DNA of 64,000 bases, taken from Oceanibaculum indicum P24. Its GTDB lineage: Bacteria; Pseudomonadota; Alphaproteobacteria; Oceanibaculales; Oceanibaculaceae. The position numbers and the translations under genes were made by a program. Position 1 is the first letter of the stretch. Every line of letters begins with the position of its first letter. Below the pieces are notes generated by a model. It saw only the letters and a list, made by a program, of their open reading frames with translations, was not told the origin of the DNA and searched no databases. The stretch lies in assembly GCF_000299935.1 (NCBI RefSeq), contig NZ_AMRL01000002.1:124001-188000 (forward strand), given 5' to 3'. This document shows positions 1 through 9,238 of this stretch, piece after piece.

Positions 1-892
1 GCGCCAGCGCACGCTTCGAGGCCTCGTCGTCGCGCCCGGCGAGCCTGGCCTTCTCTCCCGCCAGCGCGCGCTTGCGCTGGTCGTAATCGGCGAACTGCCG
101 GGCAATCGCGGTGAAATCGCCGGTGCCGGGATTGTACAGGGTGGCGCGCACGATCGCCGCGCCGGCGCCCTGCGTGGTGTCCTGTAGCGCGCGCGTGACC
201 GTCCGGCCATAGGGCGTGTCAGGGGCCAGCGCGGCAAAGCGCGTGATGCCCTGCGCCGTGGCGTAGCGCACCACCCGTGCCACCTGGTCGCGCGGCAGGA
301 AACCCAGTACGAAGATGCCGCGGTCAGCGACCGCCTCGTCATTCGAGAAGCTGAGGACCGGCACGCCGGCCTGATGCGCATGCGGGGCGACCGCCGTCGT
401 CGCCGCGGCGAACAGCGGCCCCAGAATGACTTCCGCGCCATCGGCCAGCGCCTGCTGCGCCACCGTGCCGGCCTCCATCGGATCGCCGCCCGTATCATAG
501 GGGCGCAGCTGGAAATCGGCATCGGCCACATCGAAGAGGGCCAGCTGCGCCGCGTTCAGCAGTGACTGGCCGATGCGCGCCTCCGGGCCGCTCAGCGGCA
601 GAAGGATGGCGACCTTGATCTTGTCGCCGGGCGCGCGGACCGGCGGCGGGATCAGCGACGGCGCGGCCGGAACGGTGGACAATGGCCCCTGGGTGGCGGT
701 CTGCGGTACCGCCGGCGCAGAGGGGGCGGGCGTGGCAACGACCGGTCCGCTTTCAGTGCTGCCGCCTCCGCCCCGCGACCCGCCACAGCCGGCCAGCAGC
801 GGCAGGGCCAGCGCGCAGACGAGAAGAATCGCCCGGCTGGTGACATGCTTTTGCGGCACGCCGCGACGCTTTAGCGTAGAAAGGCCAAACAC
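1..892 (-). CDS. LpoA-like penicillin-binding protein activator lipoprotein (partial)
   Basis: Its C-terminus lies outside the window. Reading from a GTG at 892, preceded by TTGGAGAA, the protein has a basic N-terminus, a hydrophobic stretch and a lipobox LLAGC with Cys near residue 36, then a low-complexity Gly/Pro/Ala linker. The following domain (KVAILLPLSGPEARIGQSLL, then ADGAEVILGPLFAAATTAV) is a periplasmic type I binding-protein fold as in LpoA/YraM and branched-chain amino-acid receptors. The family is an outer-membrane-anchored activator of peptidoglycan synthases. It diverges from rsmI with only 30 bp between the starts, the same pairing as yraM/yraL in E. coli. Whether it activates PBP1A here is inferred from family and synteny. 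The first in-frame ATG would lie after the lipobox, so the GTG start is favoured. Confidence 0.85.
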   Translation of the reverse strand, partial: MFGLSTLKRRGVPQKHVTSRAILLVCALALPLLAGCGGSRGGGGSTESGPVVATPAPSAPAVPQTATQGPLSTVPAAPSLIPPPVRAPGDKIKVAILLPLSGPEARIGQSLLNAAQLALFDVADADFQLRPYDTGGDPMEAGTVAQQALADGAEVILGPLFAAATTAVAPHAHQAGVPVLSFSNDEAVADRGIFVLGFLPRDQVARVVRYATAQGITRFAALAPDTPYGRTVTRALQDTTQGAGAAIVRATLYNPGTGDFTAIARQFADYDQRKRALAGEKARLAGRDDEASKRALA

Positions 893-922
893 CTGTTTCT
901 CCAAGCTGCCATCGGTAAACCC

Positions 923-1825
923 ATGTCGCGCTCCCAGACCGACCGTAAAATCACATCGGCCGCGTCGCTGACGCCGGCACTCTACATCGTCGCCACGCCG
1001 ATCGGAAACCTGGGCGATCTTACCATGCGTGCCCGCGACATTCTCGCCTCCGCCGATCTGGTGGCCTGCGAGGATACCAGGGTCACCGGCAAGCTGCTGT
1101 CCGCCTTCGGCCTGAAGCGTCCGCTTATCGCCTATAACGACCACAACGCCGATAAGGTTCGCCCGACCCTGCTGGACGCGGTGCGGCAGGGCAAGGCGGT
1201 GGCGCTGGTCAGCGATGCCGGCACGCCGCTTATCTCCGACCCCGGCTACAAGCTGGTGCGCGACGCGGCGGAAGCCGGGCTGGCTGTCACTGCGGCCCCC
1301 GGCCCCTCAGCGCTGCTGGCGGCGCTGGTGCTGGCCGGGCTGCCGACCGACCGTTTCCTGTTCGCCGGCTTCCTGCCGCCGAAATCCGGCGCCCGGCGCA
1401 CCGCGCTGGGCGAACTGGCCAGCGTGCCGGCAACGCTGGTGTTTTACGAATCCGGGCCGCGCCTCGCCGCCAGCCTCGCCGACATGGCTGCCGTGCTGGG
1501 CGACCGCCCCGGTGCTGTCGCCCGCGAACTGACCAAGCTGTTCGAGGAGGTGCGGCGCGACCCGCTCTCCGCGCTGGCCGCGCATTACGCCGAGGCCGGC
1601 CCGCCCAAGGGCGAGATCGTCATCGTGGTCGGCGCCCCGGCGGAGCAGGAAGCCAGCGCCGATACGCTGGATGCGGCCCTGCGCCGCGCCCTTGCCGGCA
1701 ACAGCACGCGCGATGCCGCCGCCCTGGTGGCCGGCGAGACTGGCCTGCCGCGCAAACAGGTCTATGCTCGCGCCCTCGAACTCGCCCAGGAGAGAGACGG
1801 GGAAAGTACCGGGGAGAAAGGATGA
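923..1825 (+). CDS. rsmI: 16S rRNA (cytidine1402-2'-O)-methyltransferase RsmI
   Basis: A 300-residue SAM-dependent methyltransferase of the tetrapyrrole-methylase fold. The hallmark IVATPIGNLGDLTMRA lies near residue 22, followed by the family motifs EDTRVTGKLL, ALVSDAGTPLISDPGY and the Pro/Gly-rich APGPSALLAALVLAGLP. Length matches the RsmI family (about 285-300). It 2'-O-methylates C1402 in the decoding centre of 16S rRNA. The next gene starts inside its stop codon (ATGA at 1822-1825), so it is translationally coupled to yraN. Confidence 0.95.
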   Translation: MSRSQTDRKITSAASLTPALYIVATPIGNLGDLTMRARDILASADLVACEDTRVTGKLLSAFGLKRPLIAYNDHNADKVRPTLLDAVRQGKAVALVSDAGTPLISDPGYKLVRDAAEAGLAVTAAPGPSALLAALVLAGLPTDRFLFAGFLPPKSGARRTALGELASVPATLVFYESGPRLAASLADMAAVLGDRPGAVARELTKLFEEVRRDPLSALAAHYAEAGPPKGEIVIVVGAPAEQEASADTLDAALRRALAGNSTRDAAALVAGETGLPRKQVYARALELAQERDGESTGEKG

Positions 1826-2199
1826 AGCCCCGCAGCCGGCAGGATCGCCAGCAGGCACGGCGCAGGGGTATCGCGGCGGAGACGCTCTGCCTCTGGCTGC
1901 TGCGGCTGAAGGGCTACCGCATCCTGGCGCGCGACCTGCGGACCCCGGTCGGCGAGATCGACATCGTCGCCCGGCGCGGCAATACGCTGGTCGCCGTCGA
2001 GGTGAAGCGGCGCGGAACGCTGGAGGACGCCGCCGACGCCATCGGCCGGGACCAGCGCCGGCGCATCCTGCGCGCGCTCGGCTGGTTCGCCCAGCGCCAG
2101 GCGGACGGGGAGCGGCTGGCGCTGCGTTTCGACGCCATGCTGCTGGATGGCGGGCTGCTGCCCCGCCACATAAGCGATGCCTGGCGGGACGACGGATAG
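1822..2199 (+). CDS. yraN: YraN family (UPF0102) endonuclease-like protein
   Basis: A 125-residue basic protein with the UPF0102 pattern: an N-terminal GIAAETLCLWLL helix, then GEIDIVARRG (44-53) and VAVEVKRR (57-64). These acidic and lysine residues form a PD-(D/E)XK-like core related to Holliday-junction resolvases. The exact activity of the family is unproven. It overlaps rsmI by 4 bp, as in many proteobacteria, which supports both the start and the family call. Confidence 0.9.
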   Translation: MKPRSRQDRQQARRRGIAAETLCLWLLRLKGYRILARDLRTPVGEIDIVARRGNTLVAVEVKRRGTLEDAADAIGRDQRRRILRALGWFAQRQADGERLALRFDAMLLDGGLLPRHISDAWRDDG

Positions 2200-2305
2200 C
2201 CGCCATAATCTTACCGGCTGCAAGACGGCCCTTTTTCTGCGACATTTCAGAAGCACAGTGCCGCCCATCATCGTCCCACGCGCCGATTCGGGAACCACAG
2301 ACTCC

Positions 2306-3043
2306 ATGATCCGCTCTCGTTTCCTGCTGCTTTCCCTGCTTTTCGCCCTTTCTGTCCCGGTCCTCTCCGCCTGCACGCCGCTTGGCGTTGCCGTGGGGGC
2401 GGGTGCCACCGCCGGCGTTGCCGCGCAGCAGGAGGGCGGGCTGAACACCGCCGCCAACGACACCGGCATCCGCGCACAGATCAACCGGCTGTGGTTCGAG
2501 AAGGACATCGAGATGATGCGCCGTGTCGGCCTGTCGGTCTCCAACGGTCGCGTGCTGCTGACCGGCATTGTGCCGAAGGCGGAGGACAGGGTGGAGGCGG
2601 TGCGGCTGGTCTGGCAGGTCCAGGGCGTGCGCGAGGTGATCAACGAAATCCGTGTCGATGGCGAGGAAGGCTCGCGTGGCGGCAGCTATGCCACCGATGT
2701 GTGGATCAGCACGCAGCTGCGCAGCAAGCTGCTGTTCGACAGCCAGATCAACGCCATCAACTACAGTGTCGAGACCATCCACAGCATCGTCTATCTGATG
2801 GGCGTGGCGGTTAGCCGCGAGGAGCTGGAGCGTGTGATCAACCACGCCCGCAACATCAGCGGCGTGAACAGGGTCGTGAACCATGTGCTGCTGAAGGGTG
2901 ATCCGCAGATACGCACGCCGTCCAGCGCACCGGAAAGCGGCCCCGTGCCGGCCACGGCCCCCGCGCAGTCCGAACCCGCGCCGCGCATCGAGCCGGCGCC
3001 TTCCACGCAATCGGCGCCGATCCAGCGCGTGCCGCTGCAATAG
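2306..3043 (+). CDS. BON-domain lipoprotein (DolP/YraP-like)
   Basis: A 245-residue protein starting at the ATG at 2306, followed by a lipoprotein signal (RFLLLSLLFALSVPVLSAC, Cys at residue 22). Two BON domains follow: the first around residues 48-115 (GRVLLTGIVPKAEDRVEAV and VINEIRVDG), the second around 125-195 (YLMGVAVSREELERVINHAR and GVNRVVNHVL). The last 45 residues are Pro/Ser/Ala-rich. Related E. coli DolP is an outer-membrane lipoprotein that binds anionic phospholipid and supports envelope integrity. Its position after rsmI-yraN matches yraP. Upstream in-frame ATGs exist, but they would bury the signal peptide. Confidence 0.87.
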   Translation: MIRSRFLLLSLLFALSVPVLSACTPLGVAVGAGATAGVAAQQEGGLNTAANDTGIRAQINRLWFEKDIEMMRRVGLSVSNGRVLLTGIVPKAEDRVEAVRLVWQVQGVREVINEIRVDGEEGSRGGSYATDVWISTQLRSKLLFDSQINAINYSVETIHSIVYLMGVAVSREELERVINHARNISGVNRVVNHVLLKGDPQIRTPSSAPESGPVPATAPAQSEPAPRIEPAPSTQSAPIQRVPLQ

Positions 3044-3046
3044 ACG

Positions 3047-3880
3047 ATGGCGGACGGCACGGAAGCGCACGCCCTCCTTGCCGGCCTCGCCGGGGCTGGC
3101 ACAGCGCCTCTGGACCTTGCCGGTGCCGCCCTGGCGCTGGCCAGCTTCGACCGACCCGGCGTCGGCTTTGGCTGGTACCGCCAGCATCTGGGCGAACTGG
3201 CGGACGCGCTCCACGGGACCGCCGCCAGCCGGAACAGCGATATCGCCGGCTGCGCCGGGACGCTGAGCGCGGTGATGGCCGAGCGCTTCGGCTATCGCGG
3301 CGACGATCTCACCTATGACGACATGCAGAATGCCAATCTGATGCGCGTGATCGAGCGCCGGCGCGGCCTGCCAGTTGCACTCGGTATCCTCTATATCCAT
3401 GCCGCGCGCAGCCAGGGCTGGCGGGCCGAGGGGCTGAACTTCCCCGGCCATTTCCTGATCCGCCTGCAGGCCGCCGGCGGCCGCGCCATTCTCGATCCAT
3501 TTAATGGCGGGCGGATGCTGGAAGCGGTCGATCTGCGCCAGCTGCTGACCGCCATCGCCGGACAGGATGCCGGACTGCTGCCCGATTATTATGAACCGGT
3601 AACCGACAAGGACATTCTGTTACGCCTGCAAAACAATATTCTGCTGCGGGCGGTCCGGCAGGGTGCGTTCGAGCGTGCGCTGTCGGTCATCGACCGCATG
3701 CTGCTGTTCGCGCCGGACCATGTGCCGCTGTGGCGCGAGGCAGCCCTGGTCAACGCCCGGCTGGAACGGATGGGGGCGGCCATCGAGGCGCTGGAGCGCT
3801 TTGTCGAACTGGCCCCCTCCAGTGAGGAGCGGCATGAGGCGGCGGCCCTGCTGCAGGCCTGGCGGGGGCGTCTCAACTAG
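3047..3880 (+). CDS. SirB1-type transglutaminase-like/TPR protein
   Basis: A 277-residue protein starting 3 bp after the preceding stop. The N-terminal half holds the SirB1/transglutaminase-like region (TYDDMQNANLMRVIERRRG, PVALGILYIHAARSQGW, GLNFPGHFLIRL, ILDPFNGGRML). The C-terminal part (about residues 195-275) reads as helical TPR-like repeats (NNILLRAVRQGAFERALSVI, then APDHVPLWREAALVNARLE). The molecular function of this widespread family is not settled. Confidence 0.85.
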   Translation: MADGTEAHALLAGLAGAGTAPLDLAGAALALASFDRPGVGFGWYRQHLGELADALHGTAASRNSDIAGCAGTLSAVMAERFGYRGDDLTYDDMQNANLMRVIERRRGLPVALGILYIHAARSQGWRAEGLNFPGHFLIRLQAAGGRAILDPFNGGRMLEAVDLRQLLTAIAGQDAGLLPDYYEPVTDKDILLRLQNNILLRAVRQGAFERALSVIDRMLLFAPDHVPLWREAALVNARLERMGAAIEALERFVELAPSSEERHEAAALLQAWRGRLN

Positions 3881-3950
3881 CGTTTGGGCGGCCGGACAAG
3901 CACCGCTATAGTGCCGGCAAAACCATTCCTCTTTGGGAGTTATGCCGGCC

Positions 3951-4916
3951 ATGAGCCTTGCCGTCGCCATCCAGATGGACCCGATCGAGCCGATCAACAT
4001 CGACGCCGACAGCACCTTCGTGCTGGCGCTGGAGGCCCAGCGCCGGGGCCACGCGCTGTTCCACTACACGCCACAGGATCTGTCGCTGAAGGGCAACCGC
4101 GCCATCGCCCGCGCAAGGCCGCTGACTGTGCGGCGCGAGAAGGGCAACCACGCCACGCTGGGCAGCGCGGAGAGCATCGACCTCGCCACCGTCGATGTGG
4201 TGCTGCTGCGCCAGGACCCGCCCTTCGACATGAGCTACATCACCACCACCCACATTCTGGAGCATGTGCATCCGCAGACGCTGGTGGTGAACGACCCCGT
4301 GCATGTGCGCAACGCGCCGGAAAAGCTGTTCGTCACCCATTTCGCCGAGCTGATGCCGCCGACGCTGATCACCACCGACCGCCGGGAAATCCTGGCCTTC
4401 CGGGCGGAGCACAAGGACATCATCGTGAAGCCGCTGTTCGGCAATGGCGGGGCCGGCGTGTTTCACCTGAAACCGGATGACGAGAATCTCTCGGCGCTGC
4501 TGGAAACCTTCACCCAGCTCTACCGCGAGCCGGTCATCGTGCAGCGCTACCTGCCGGAAATCCGCCAGGGCGACAAGCGCATCATCCTGATCGACGGCGA
4601 GCCGGCCGGCGCCATCAACCGCATCCCCGCCGAGGGCGAGGCGCGCGCCAACATGCATGCCGGCGGCCAGGCGGTGAAGAGCGAGTTGACCAGCCGCGAG
4701 CGCGACATCTGCGCCGCCATCGGCCCGGCCCTGCGCGAGCGCGGGCTGCTGTTCGTCGGCATCGATGTGATCGGCGACTATCTGACCGAGATCAACGTCA
4801 CCTCGCCGACCGGCCTGCAGGAGATCGGTCGCTATGACAGCGTCAGCCTGGAGGCGAAGATCTGGGACGCCATCGAGGGCAAGCTGACCGGCCGCACCGG
4901 GGTTGCTTCGGCTTAA
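3951..4916 (+). CDS. gshB: Glutathione synthetase
   Basis: A 321-residue ATP-grasp ligase joining gamma-glutamylcysteine and glycine in the cytoplasm. Family motifs include the N-terminal [18 protein letters not shown], the substrate loop [11 protein letters not shown], the ATP-grasp segment [15 protein letters not shown], and the C-terminal [20 protein letters not shown] with its metal-binding acidic residues. The ATG at 3951 aligns with the E. coli N-terminus and lies 11 bp after a GGGAG. An ATG at 3942 is too close to that ribosome site. Confidence 0.96.
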   Translation: MSLAVAIQMDPIEPINIDADSTFVLALEAQRRGHALFHYTPQDLSLKGNRAIARARPLTVRREKGNHATLGSAESIDLATVDVVLLRQDPPFDMSYITTTHILEHVHPQTLVVNDPVHVRNAPEKLFVTHFAELMPPTLITTDRREILAFRAEHKDIIVKPLFGNGGAGVFHLKPDDENLSALLETFTQLYREPVIVQRYLPEIRQGDKRIILIDGEPAGAINRIPAEGEARANMHAGGQAVKSELTSRERDICAAIGPALRERGLLFVGIDVIGDYLTEINVTSPTGLQEIGRYDSVSLEAKIWDAIEGKLTGRTGVASA

Positions 4917-4922
4917 GGAACA

Positions 4923-5026
4923 TTCTTCTTCGTCATGGTCGGGCTTGACCCGACCATCAATTGACCGAGTGATTGGCACGGTCCGATGGACCCTCGGGTC
5001 AAGCCCGAGGGTGACGAAAGAGGAAG
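4923..5026. repeat. Bipartite palindromic repeat element
   Basis: Two hairpins sit between gshB and yifB. The first has arms ATGGTCGGG (4935-4943) and CCCGACCAT (4949-4957) around CTTGA. The second has arms ACCCTCGGG (4990-4998) and CCCGAGGGT (5004-5012) around TCAAG. The second is an inverted copy of the first: same GGGCTTGACCC core, but different outer stem bases that still pair. Outer flanks (TTCTTCGTCA and TGACGAAAG) are also inverted. This looks like a REP-type interspersed element; it may end gshB transcription. Confidence 0.8.
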
Positions 5027-5095
5027 ACTGCAAACTTTCTTCTGGCCCGAACTCTGTCCACCCCATACCATCGCAGGTAGCAGCGGGGAGGGCGG

Positions 5096-6604
5096 ATGGT
5101 CGCGCGGGTCAACACGGTCGCGTTCCAGGGCATCGAGGTGCTGCCGGTCGATGTCCAGGTGCAGATGGCGGCCGGCCTGCCCGCCTTCACCATCGTCGGA
5201 CTGCCGGACAAGGCGGTCGGCGAAAGCCGGGAGCGGGTACGCGCCGCCCTGGGCGCCATGGGGCTGGCGCTGCCGCCCAAACGCATCACCGTGAACCTCG
5301 CCCCCGCCGATCTGCTGAAGGAAGGCAGCCATTTCGATCTGCCGATTGCCGTCGGGCTGCTGGTCGCCATGGGCGTGCTGCCGGGCGAGGAGATATCCGG
5401 CTATACCGTGCTGGGCGAACTGGGGCTGGACGGCTCCATAGCATCCGTGGCTGGAGTGCTGCCCGCCGCCATCGGCGCCAGTGCGGAGGATCGCGGGCTG
5501 ATCTGCCCGGCGGCCTGCGGCGGCGAGGCGGCCTGGGCCGGGCGCATCGAGATCCTGGCCGCCCCCACGCTCCTGTCGCTCATCAACCATTTCAAGGGCA
5601 CGCAGGTTCTGACCCCGCCCGAGGCCAGGCTGGCCGCGGAGGAGGAACGCTATCCCGATCTGCGCGACATCAAGGGGCAGGAGACGGCGAAGCGCGCGCT
5701 GGAGGTGGCGGCGGCCGGCGGCCACAATCTATTGATGATCGGCCCGCCCGGCTCCGGCAAGTCGATGCTGGCGCAGCGCCTGCCGGGCCTGCTGCCGCCG
5801 CTCGACCCGGCGGAGGCGCTGGAGGTCAGCATGATCCATTCCATCGCCGGCCATCTGGAGGGCGGGCGGATGCGCCGGCGGCGGCCCTTCCGCGACCCGC
5901 ATCATTCCGCCTCGCTGCCCGCCCTGGTCGGCGGCGGCATAAGAGCGAAGCCGGGAGAGATCAGCCTCGCCCACAACGGAGTTTTGTTTTTAGACGAACT
6001 CCCCGAATTCGCGCGGGGCACTCTGGAATCCCTGCGCCAGCCGCTCGAATCCGGCCGTGCCGTGGTCGCGCGGGCCAATGCGCATGTGACCTATCCGGCA
6101 CGGGTGCAGCTGGTGGCGGCGATGAATCCCTGCCGCTGCGGCCATCTGGACGATCCGTCACTGACCTGCGGTCGCGCGCCGCGCTGTGCGCTGGACTATC
6201 AGTCGAAGATTTCCGGCCCGCTGTTCGACCGTATCGACCTGCATGTGGAGGTGCCGGCGGTCAGCCCTGCCGATCTGGCCCTGCCCAGCCCGCGCGAGGG
6301 ATCGGCGGAGGTGGCAGTGCGCATTGCGGCGGCGCGGGCGATCCAGCGCACACGCTATGACGGCACTGAAATCAGGGTGAACGCGCAGGCCGACGGCACG
6401 CTGCTGGAGGAGGTCGCAACCCCCGATGCCGCCGGCAAGGCGCTGCTGACCGAGGCGGCGGAGCGGATGAAGCTGTCAGCGCGCGGCTATCACCGGGTGC
6501 TGCGCGTGGCCCGCACGCTGGCCGATCTCGCCGGTGTGGAGCAGGTGGGGCGTATCCAGATCGCGGAGGCGCTCAGCTACCGCCGCATCGCGCCCGGACG
6601 GTAA
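5096..6604 (+). CDS. YifB-family Mg-chelatase-like ATPase (ComM-type)
   Basis: A 502-residue AAA+ protein with the three-part YifB/ComM layout. The N-terminal Lon-protease-like fold runs to about residue 180 (AFTIVGLPDKAVGESRERVR). The central ATPase has Walker A IGPPGSGKSMLAQRLP and Walker B NGVLFLDELPEF, then AAMNPCRCG, and the protein ends in the C-terminal Mg-chelatase domain (ARGYHRVLRVARTLADL). ComM is a branch-migration helicase used in natural transformation. The start follows GGGGAGGGCGG closely. Confidence 0.93.
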   Translation: MVARVNTVAFQGIEVLPVDVQVQMAAGLPAFTIVGLPDKAVGESRERVRAALGAMGLALPPKRITVNLAPADLLKEGSHFDLPIAVGLLVAMGVLPGEEISGYTVLGELGLDGSIASVAGVLPAAIGASAEDRGLICPAACGGEAAWAGRIEILAAPTLLSLINHFKGTQVLTPPEARLAAEEERYPDLRDIKGQETAKRALEVAAAGGHNLLMIGPPGSGKSMLAQRLPGLLPPLDPAEALEVSMIHSIAGHLEGGRMRRRRPFRDPHHSASLPALVGGGIRAKPGEISLAHNGVLFLDELPEFARGTLESLRQPLESGRAVVARANAHVTYPARVQLVAAMNPCRCGHLDDPSLTCGRAPRCALDYQSKISGPLFDRIDLHVEVPAVSPADLALPSPREGSAEVAVRIAAARAIQRTRYDGTEIRVNAQADGTLLEEVATPDAAGKALLTEAAERMKLSARGYHRVLRVARTLADLAGVEQVGRIQIAEALSYRRIAPGR

Positions 6605-6622
6605 AAAGGGGACGGTAGAGTT

Positions 6623-7780
6623 TCAGCCCAGCAGTGCCGGCAGCAGGGCGTTCAGCCGCTGGCGGCCCTCAGCCGTGGCGCGCAGGCCGGCGGCATCGGC
6701 GATCAGGAACCCGCCCGCGACCAGCCGGTCCAGCCGCACGGAATCGAGGGCGGCGCGCATCTCCCGGCCGGTCTCGCGGATGAAGCGGTCCGCCGGCACG
6801 CCTTCCACCGTGCGCAGCCCCATCATCAGCATCTCGGTCAGCCGTTCCTCAGGGGCGACGGGCAGCTCGGCCTGGGTCGCATGGCCGTCGCGCTCCACCC
6901 GTTCCAGCCAGATCTGCGGCGCGCGGTGCTGGCGCGTCGCGATCTTGCCCTCCTGCAACGTCAACCTTCCATGCGCGCCGGGGCCGATGCCGGCATAATC
7001 GGCATAGCGCCAATAGGCGAGGTTGTGCCGCGATTCCTCGCCCGGCCTTGCATGGTTGGAAATCTCGTAGGAAGGCAGGCCGGCCGCGTCCAGCACCGCC
7101 TGCGTTGCCTCATAGAGGGCGGCACCGGTATCCTCGTCCGGGATTTGGAACTCGCCGCGCGCATGACGCAGATGGAAGGGCGTGCCCTCCTCGATGGTCA
7201 GCTGATAGGCCGAGATATGGCCGACCGCATGGGACAGCGCCTGACGCAGCTCCGCCTCCCAGCCCGCGACCGTCTGGCCGGGCCGGGCATAGATCAGATC
7301 GAAACTGAAACGATCGAACAGGCTGGCGGCGATATCGACCGCCGCCAGCGCCTCGCGCGCCGAATGCTCGCGGCCGAGGAATTTCAGGTCGGCATCGTTT
7401 AGCGCCTGCACACCGAGCGAGACGCGGTTCACCCCGGCGCTACGGAAGCCCGCCAGCAGCGCCGCCTCCACCGAGGTCGGGTTGGCCTCCAGCGTGATCT
7501 CCACGCCAGCATCCAGGCGCCAGCGCCGGCCGATATGCTCGATGACAGAAGCCGCCGTCGCCGGCTCCATCAGCGAAGGGGTGCCGCCGCCGAAGAAGAC
7601 CGAGGTGACGGTCCGGCCCGGGGTGCGGTCGGCATAATGGTCGATCTCACGCAGCAAGGCGGCCCGCCAGCGCGCATGGTCGATGCTCGCCGAGACGTGA
7701 GAATTGAAGTCGCAATAGGGGCATTTCGACCGGCAGAACGGCCAGTGGACATAGACCGCCAGAGTGTCCGGCGCCGTCAT
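6623..7780 (-). CDS. hemW: Radical SAM heme chaperone HemW
   Basis: A 385-residue radical-SAM protein. The N-terminus has the cluster motif CRSKCPYCDF (CX3CX2CxF) and the SAM-binding VFFGGGTPSLM. HNLAYWRY, the HemW signature that separates it from coproporphyrinogen oxidase HemN, lies in the second half, and the C-terminus is winged-helix-like. HemW binds heme and delivers it to respiratory proteins. It starts 3 bp after the rdgB stop, so rph-rdgB-hemW form one transcription unit. Confidence 0.93.
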   Translation of the reverse strand: MTAPDTLAVYVHWPFCRSKCPYCDFNSHVSASIDHARWRAALLREIDHYADRTPGRTVTSVFFGGGTPSLMEPATAASVIEHIGRRWRLDAGVEITLEANPTSVEAALLAGFRSAGVNRVSLGVQALNDADLKFLGREHSAREALAAVDIAASLFDRFSFDLIYARPGQTVAGWEAELRQALSHAVGHISAYQLTIEEGTPFHLRHARGEFQIPDEDTGAALYEATQAVLDAAGLPSYEISNHARPGEESRHNLAYWRYADYAGIGPGAHGRLTLQEGKIATRQHRAPQIWLERVERDGHATQAELPVAPEERLTEMLMMGLRTVEGVPADRFIRETGREMRAALDSVRLDRLVAGGFLIADAAGLRATAEGRQRLNALLPALLG

Positions 7781-7783
7781 GTC

Positions 7784-8383
7784 TCAGTCCTTGAAGCAGG
7801 CCTCGACCAGCTGCCGGAACGCCGCCGCCCGGTGGCTGGTCGCGTGCTTCTCGTCCGGGTCGATCTCGCCATAGGTCAAGGCTTCCCCTGCCGGGCGGAA
7901 CATCGGATCGTAGCCGAAGCCCTTGTCCCCGCGTGGCGGCCAGACCAGATCGCCCGCGACCGTGCCCTCGAAAATCTCCACATGCCCATCCGGCCAGGCC
8001 AGCGCCAGCGCGCAGACGAAGCGGGCCGACCGGTCCGTCTTGCCGGCGAGCGCCTCCTCGACCTTTTGCATGGCGTGGCCGAAATCCTTCGACGGGCCGG
8101 CCCAGCGCGCCGAATAGATGCCGGGATCGCCATTCAGCGCGGTGACCGCAAGGCCGGAATCGTCGGCCAGCGCCGGCAGGCCGGAGGCTTCCGCCGAATG
8201 CCTTGCCTTCAGCTCCGCATTGGCGCGGAAGGTCATGCCGGTCTCCTCCGGCTCGGAGATGCCAAGGTCGCCGGCGGAGACCACCTCGACCGAGAAGGGG
8301 CGCAGCAGATCGCCGATCTCCCGCACCTTGCCGGGATTGTGGCTCGCGATGACCAGCTTTTTCTCTGCAAACCGGCGCGCCAT
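7784..8383 (-). CDS. rdgB: RdgB/HAM1 non-canonical purine NTP pyrophosphatase
   Basis: A 199-residue Ham1 family enzyme that hydrolyses dITP, XTP and ITP to monophosphates. Clear motifs are [13 protein letters not shown] near residue 11, [12 protein letters not shown], the [20 protein letters not shown] signature, and [13 protein letters not shown]. It follows rph after 4 bp, a common alphaproteobacterial arrangement. Confidence 0.95.
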   Translation of the reverse strand: MARRFAEKKLVIASHNPGKVREIGDLLRPFSVEVVSAGDLGISEPEETGMTFRANAELKARHSAEASGLPALADDSGLAVTALNGDPGIYSARWAGPSKDFGHAMQKVEEALAGKTDRSARFVCALALAWPDGHVEIFEGTVAGDLVWPPRGDKGFGYDPMFRPAGEALTYGEIDPDEKHATSHRAAAFRQLVEACFKD

Positions 8384-8387
8384 GACG

Positions 8388-9104
8388 CTAAAGCCCCAGC
8401 GCCTTGCGCTGCAGGATCGCCAGCTCGCCGATGCCCTTGTTGGCGAGGCCCAGCAGCTCGCCCAGCTGCGCCTGGCTGAACGGCGCGCCCTCGGCGGTGC
8501 CCTGCACCTCCACGATGCCGCCGGTGCCGGTCAGCACGAAATTGGCATCGGCATCGCAGTCGGAATCCTCGGCATAGTCGAGGTCCAGCACCGGCTGGCC
8601 CTTGTAGATACCGCAGGAGATCGCCCCCACCGAATCGGTGAAGGGCAGCGCCTTGACCATGCCCAGCTTCAGCAGATGCTGGCAGGCCTGATGCAACGCC
8701 ACATAGGCGCCGGTAATCGCCGCCGTGCGGGTGCCGCCATCGGCCTGCAGCACGTCGCAATCCACCTTGATGGTGATCTCGCCCAGCTTTTCCAGATCGA
8801 CGATGGCGCGCAGCGAGCGGCCGATCAGCCGCTGGATTTCCTGGGTGCGGCCACTCTGCTTGCCCTTCGCCGCCTCGCGGTCGGTGCGGGTGTGGGTGGA
8901 ACGCGGCAACATGCCGTATTCCGCCGTCACCCAGCCCTTGCCGGAATTGCGCAGGAAGGGCGGCACCCGGTCCTCGATGGATGCGGCGCACAGCACATGC
9001 GTGTCGCCGAACCGGGCAAGGCAGGAGCCTTCGGCGTACTTGCTGGCGCCCGGTTCCAGGGTAACGGCGCGCATCTGGTCCGGCGCGCGGCCCGAAGGTC
9101 GCAT
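8388..9104 (-). CDS. rph: Ribonuclease PH
   Basis: A 238-residue phosphorolytic 3'-to-5' exoribonuclease that trims tRNA 3' ends. The start at 9104 ([12 protein letters not shown]) is preceded by GGAGGA and gives the usual family length; a longer upstream ORF adds 26 non-conserved residues. Motifs include the phosphate-binding [31 protein letters not shown] and [13 protein letters not shown]. It diverges from hrcA. Confidence 0.96.
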   Translation of the reverse strand: MRPSGRAPDQMRAVTLEPGASKYAEGSCLARFGDTHVLCAASIEDRVPPFLRNSGKGWVTAEYGMLPRSTHTRTDREAAKGKQSGRTQEIQRLIGRSLRAIVDLEKLGEITIKVDCDVLQADGGTRTAAITGAYVALHQACQHLLKLGMVKALPFTDSVGAISCGIYKGQPVLDLDYAEDSDCDADANFVLTGTGGIVEVQGTAEGAPFSQAQLGELLGLANKGIGELAILQRKALGL

Positions 9105-9238
9105 GGTATCCTCCATGGGGATGGCTGGTTCGCATTTCGGCGCGCAAGCTAGCCCCCTGCGCGCGCTGCGTCGAGGACACATTGACGCTGTGCCAGGGCG
9201 TACCTAGATTCGGAAGGCTTCGAACAACCCGAAAGCAA

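Noticed and set aside
1307-3451. Very long minus-strand open frame across rsmI, yraN and the BON gene
   Set aside because: Composition is Arg/Ala/Gly-rich shadow sequence without domains, and three well-recognised genes occupy the plus strand.
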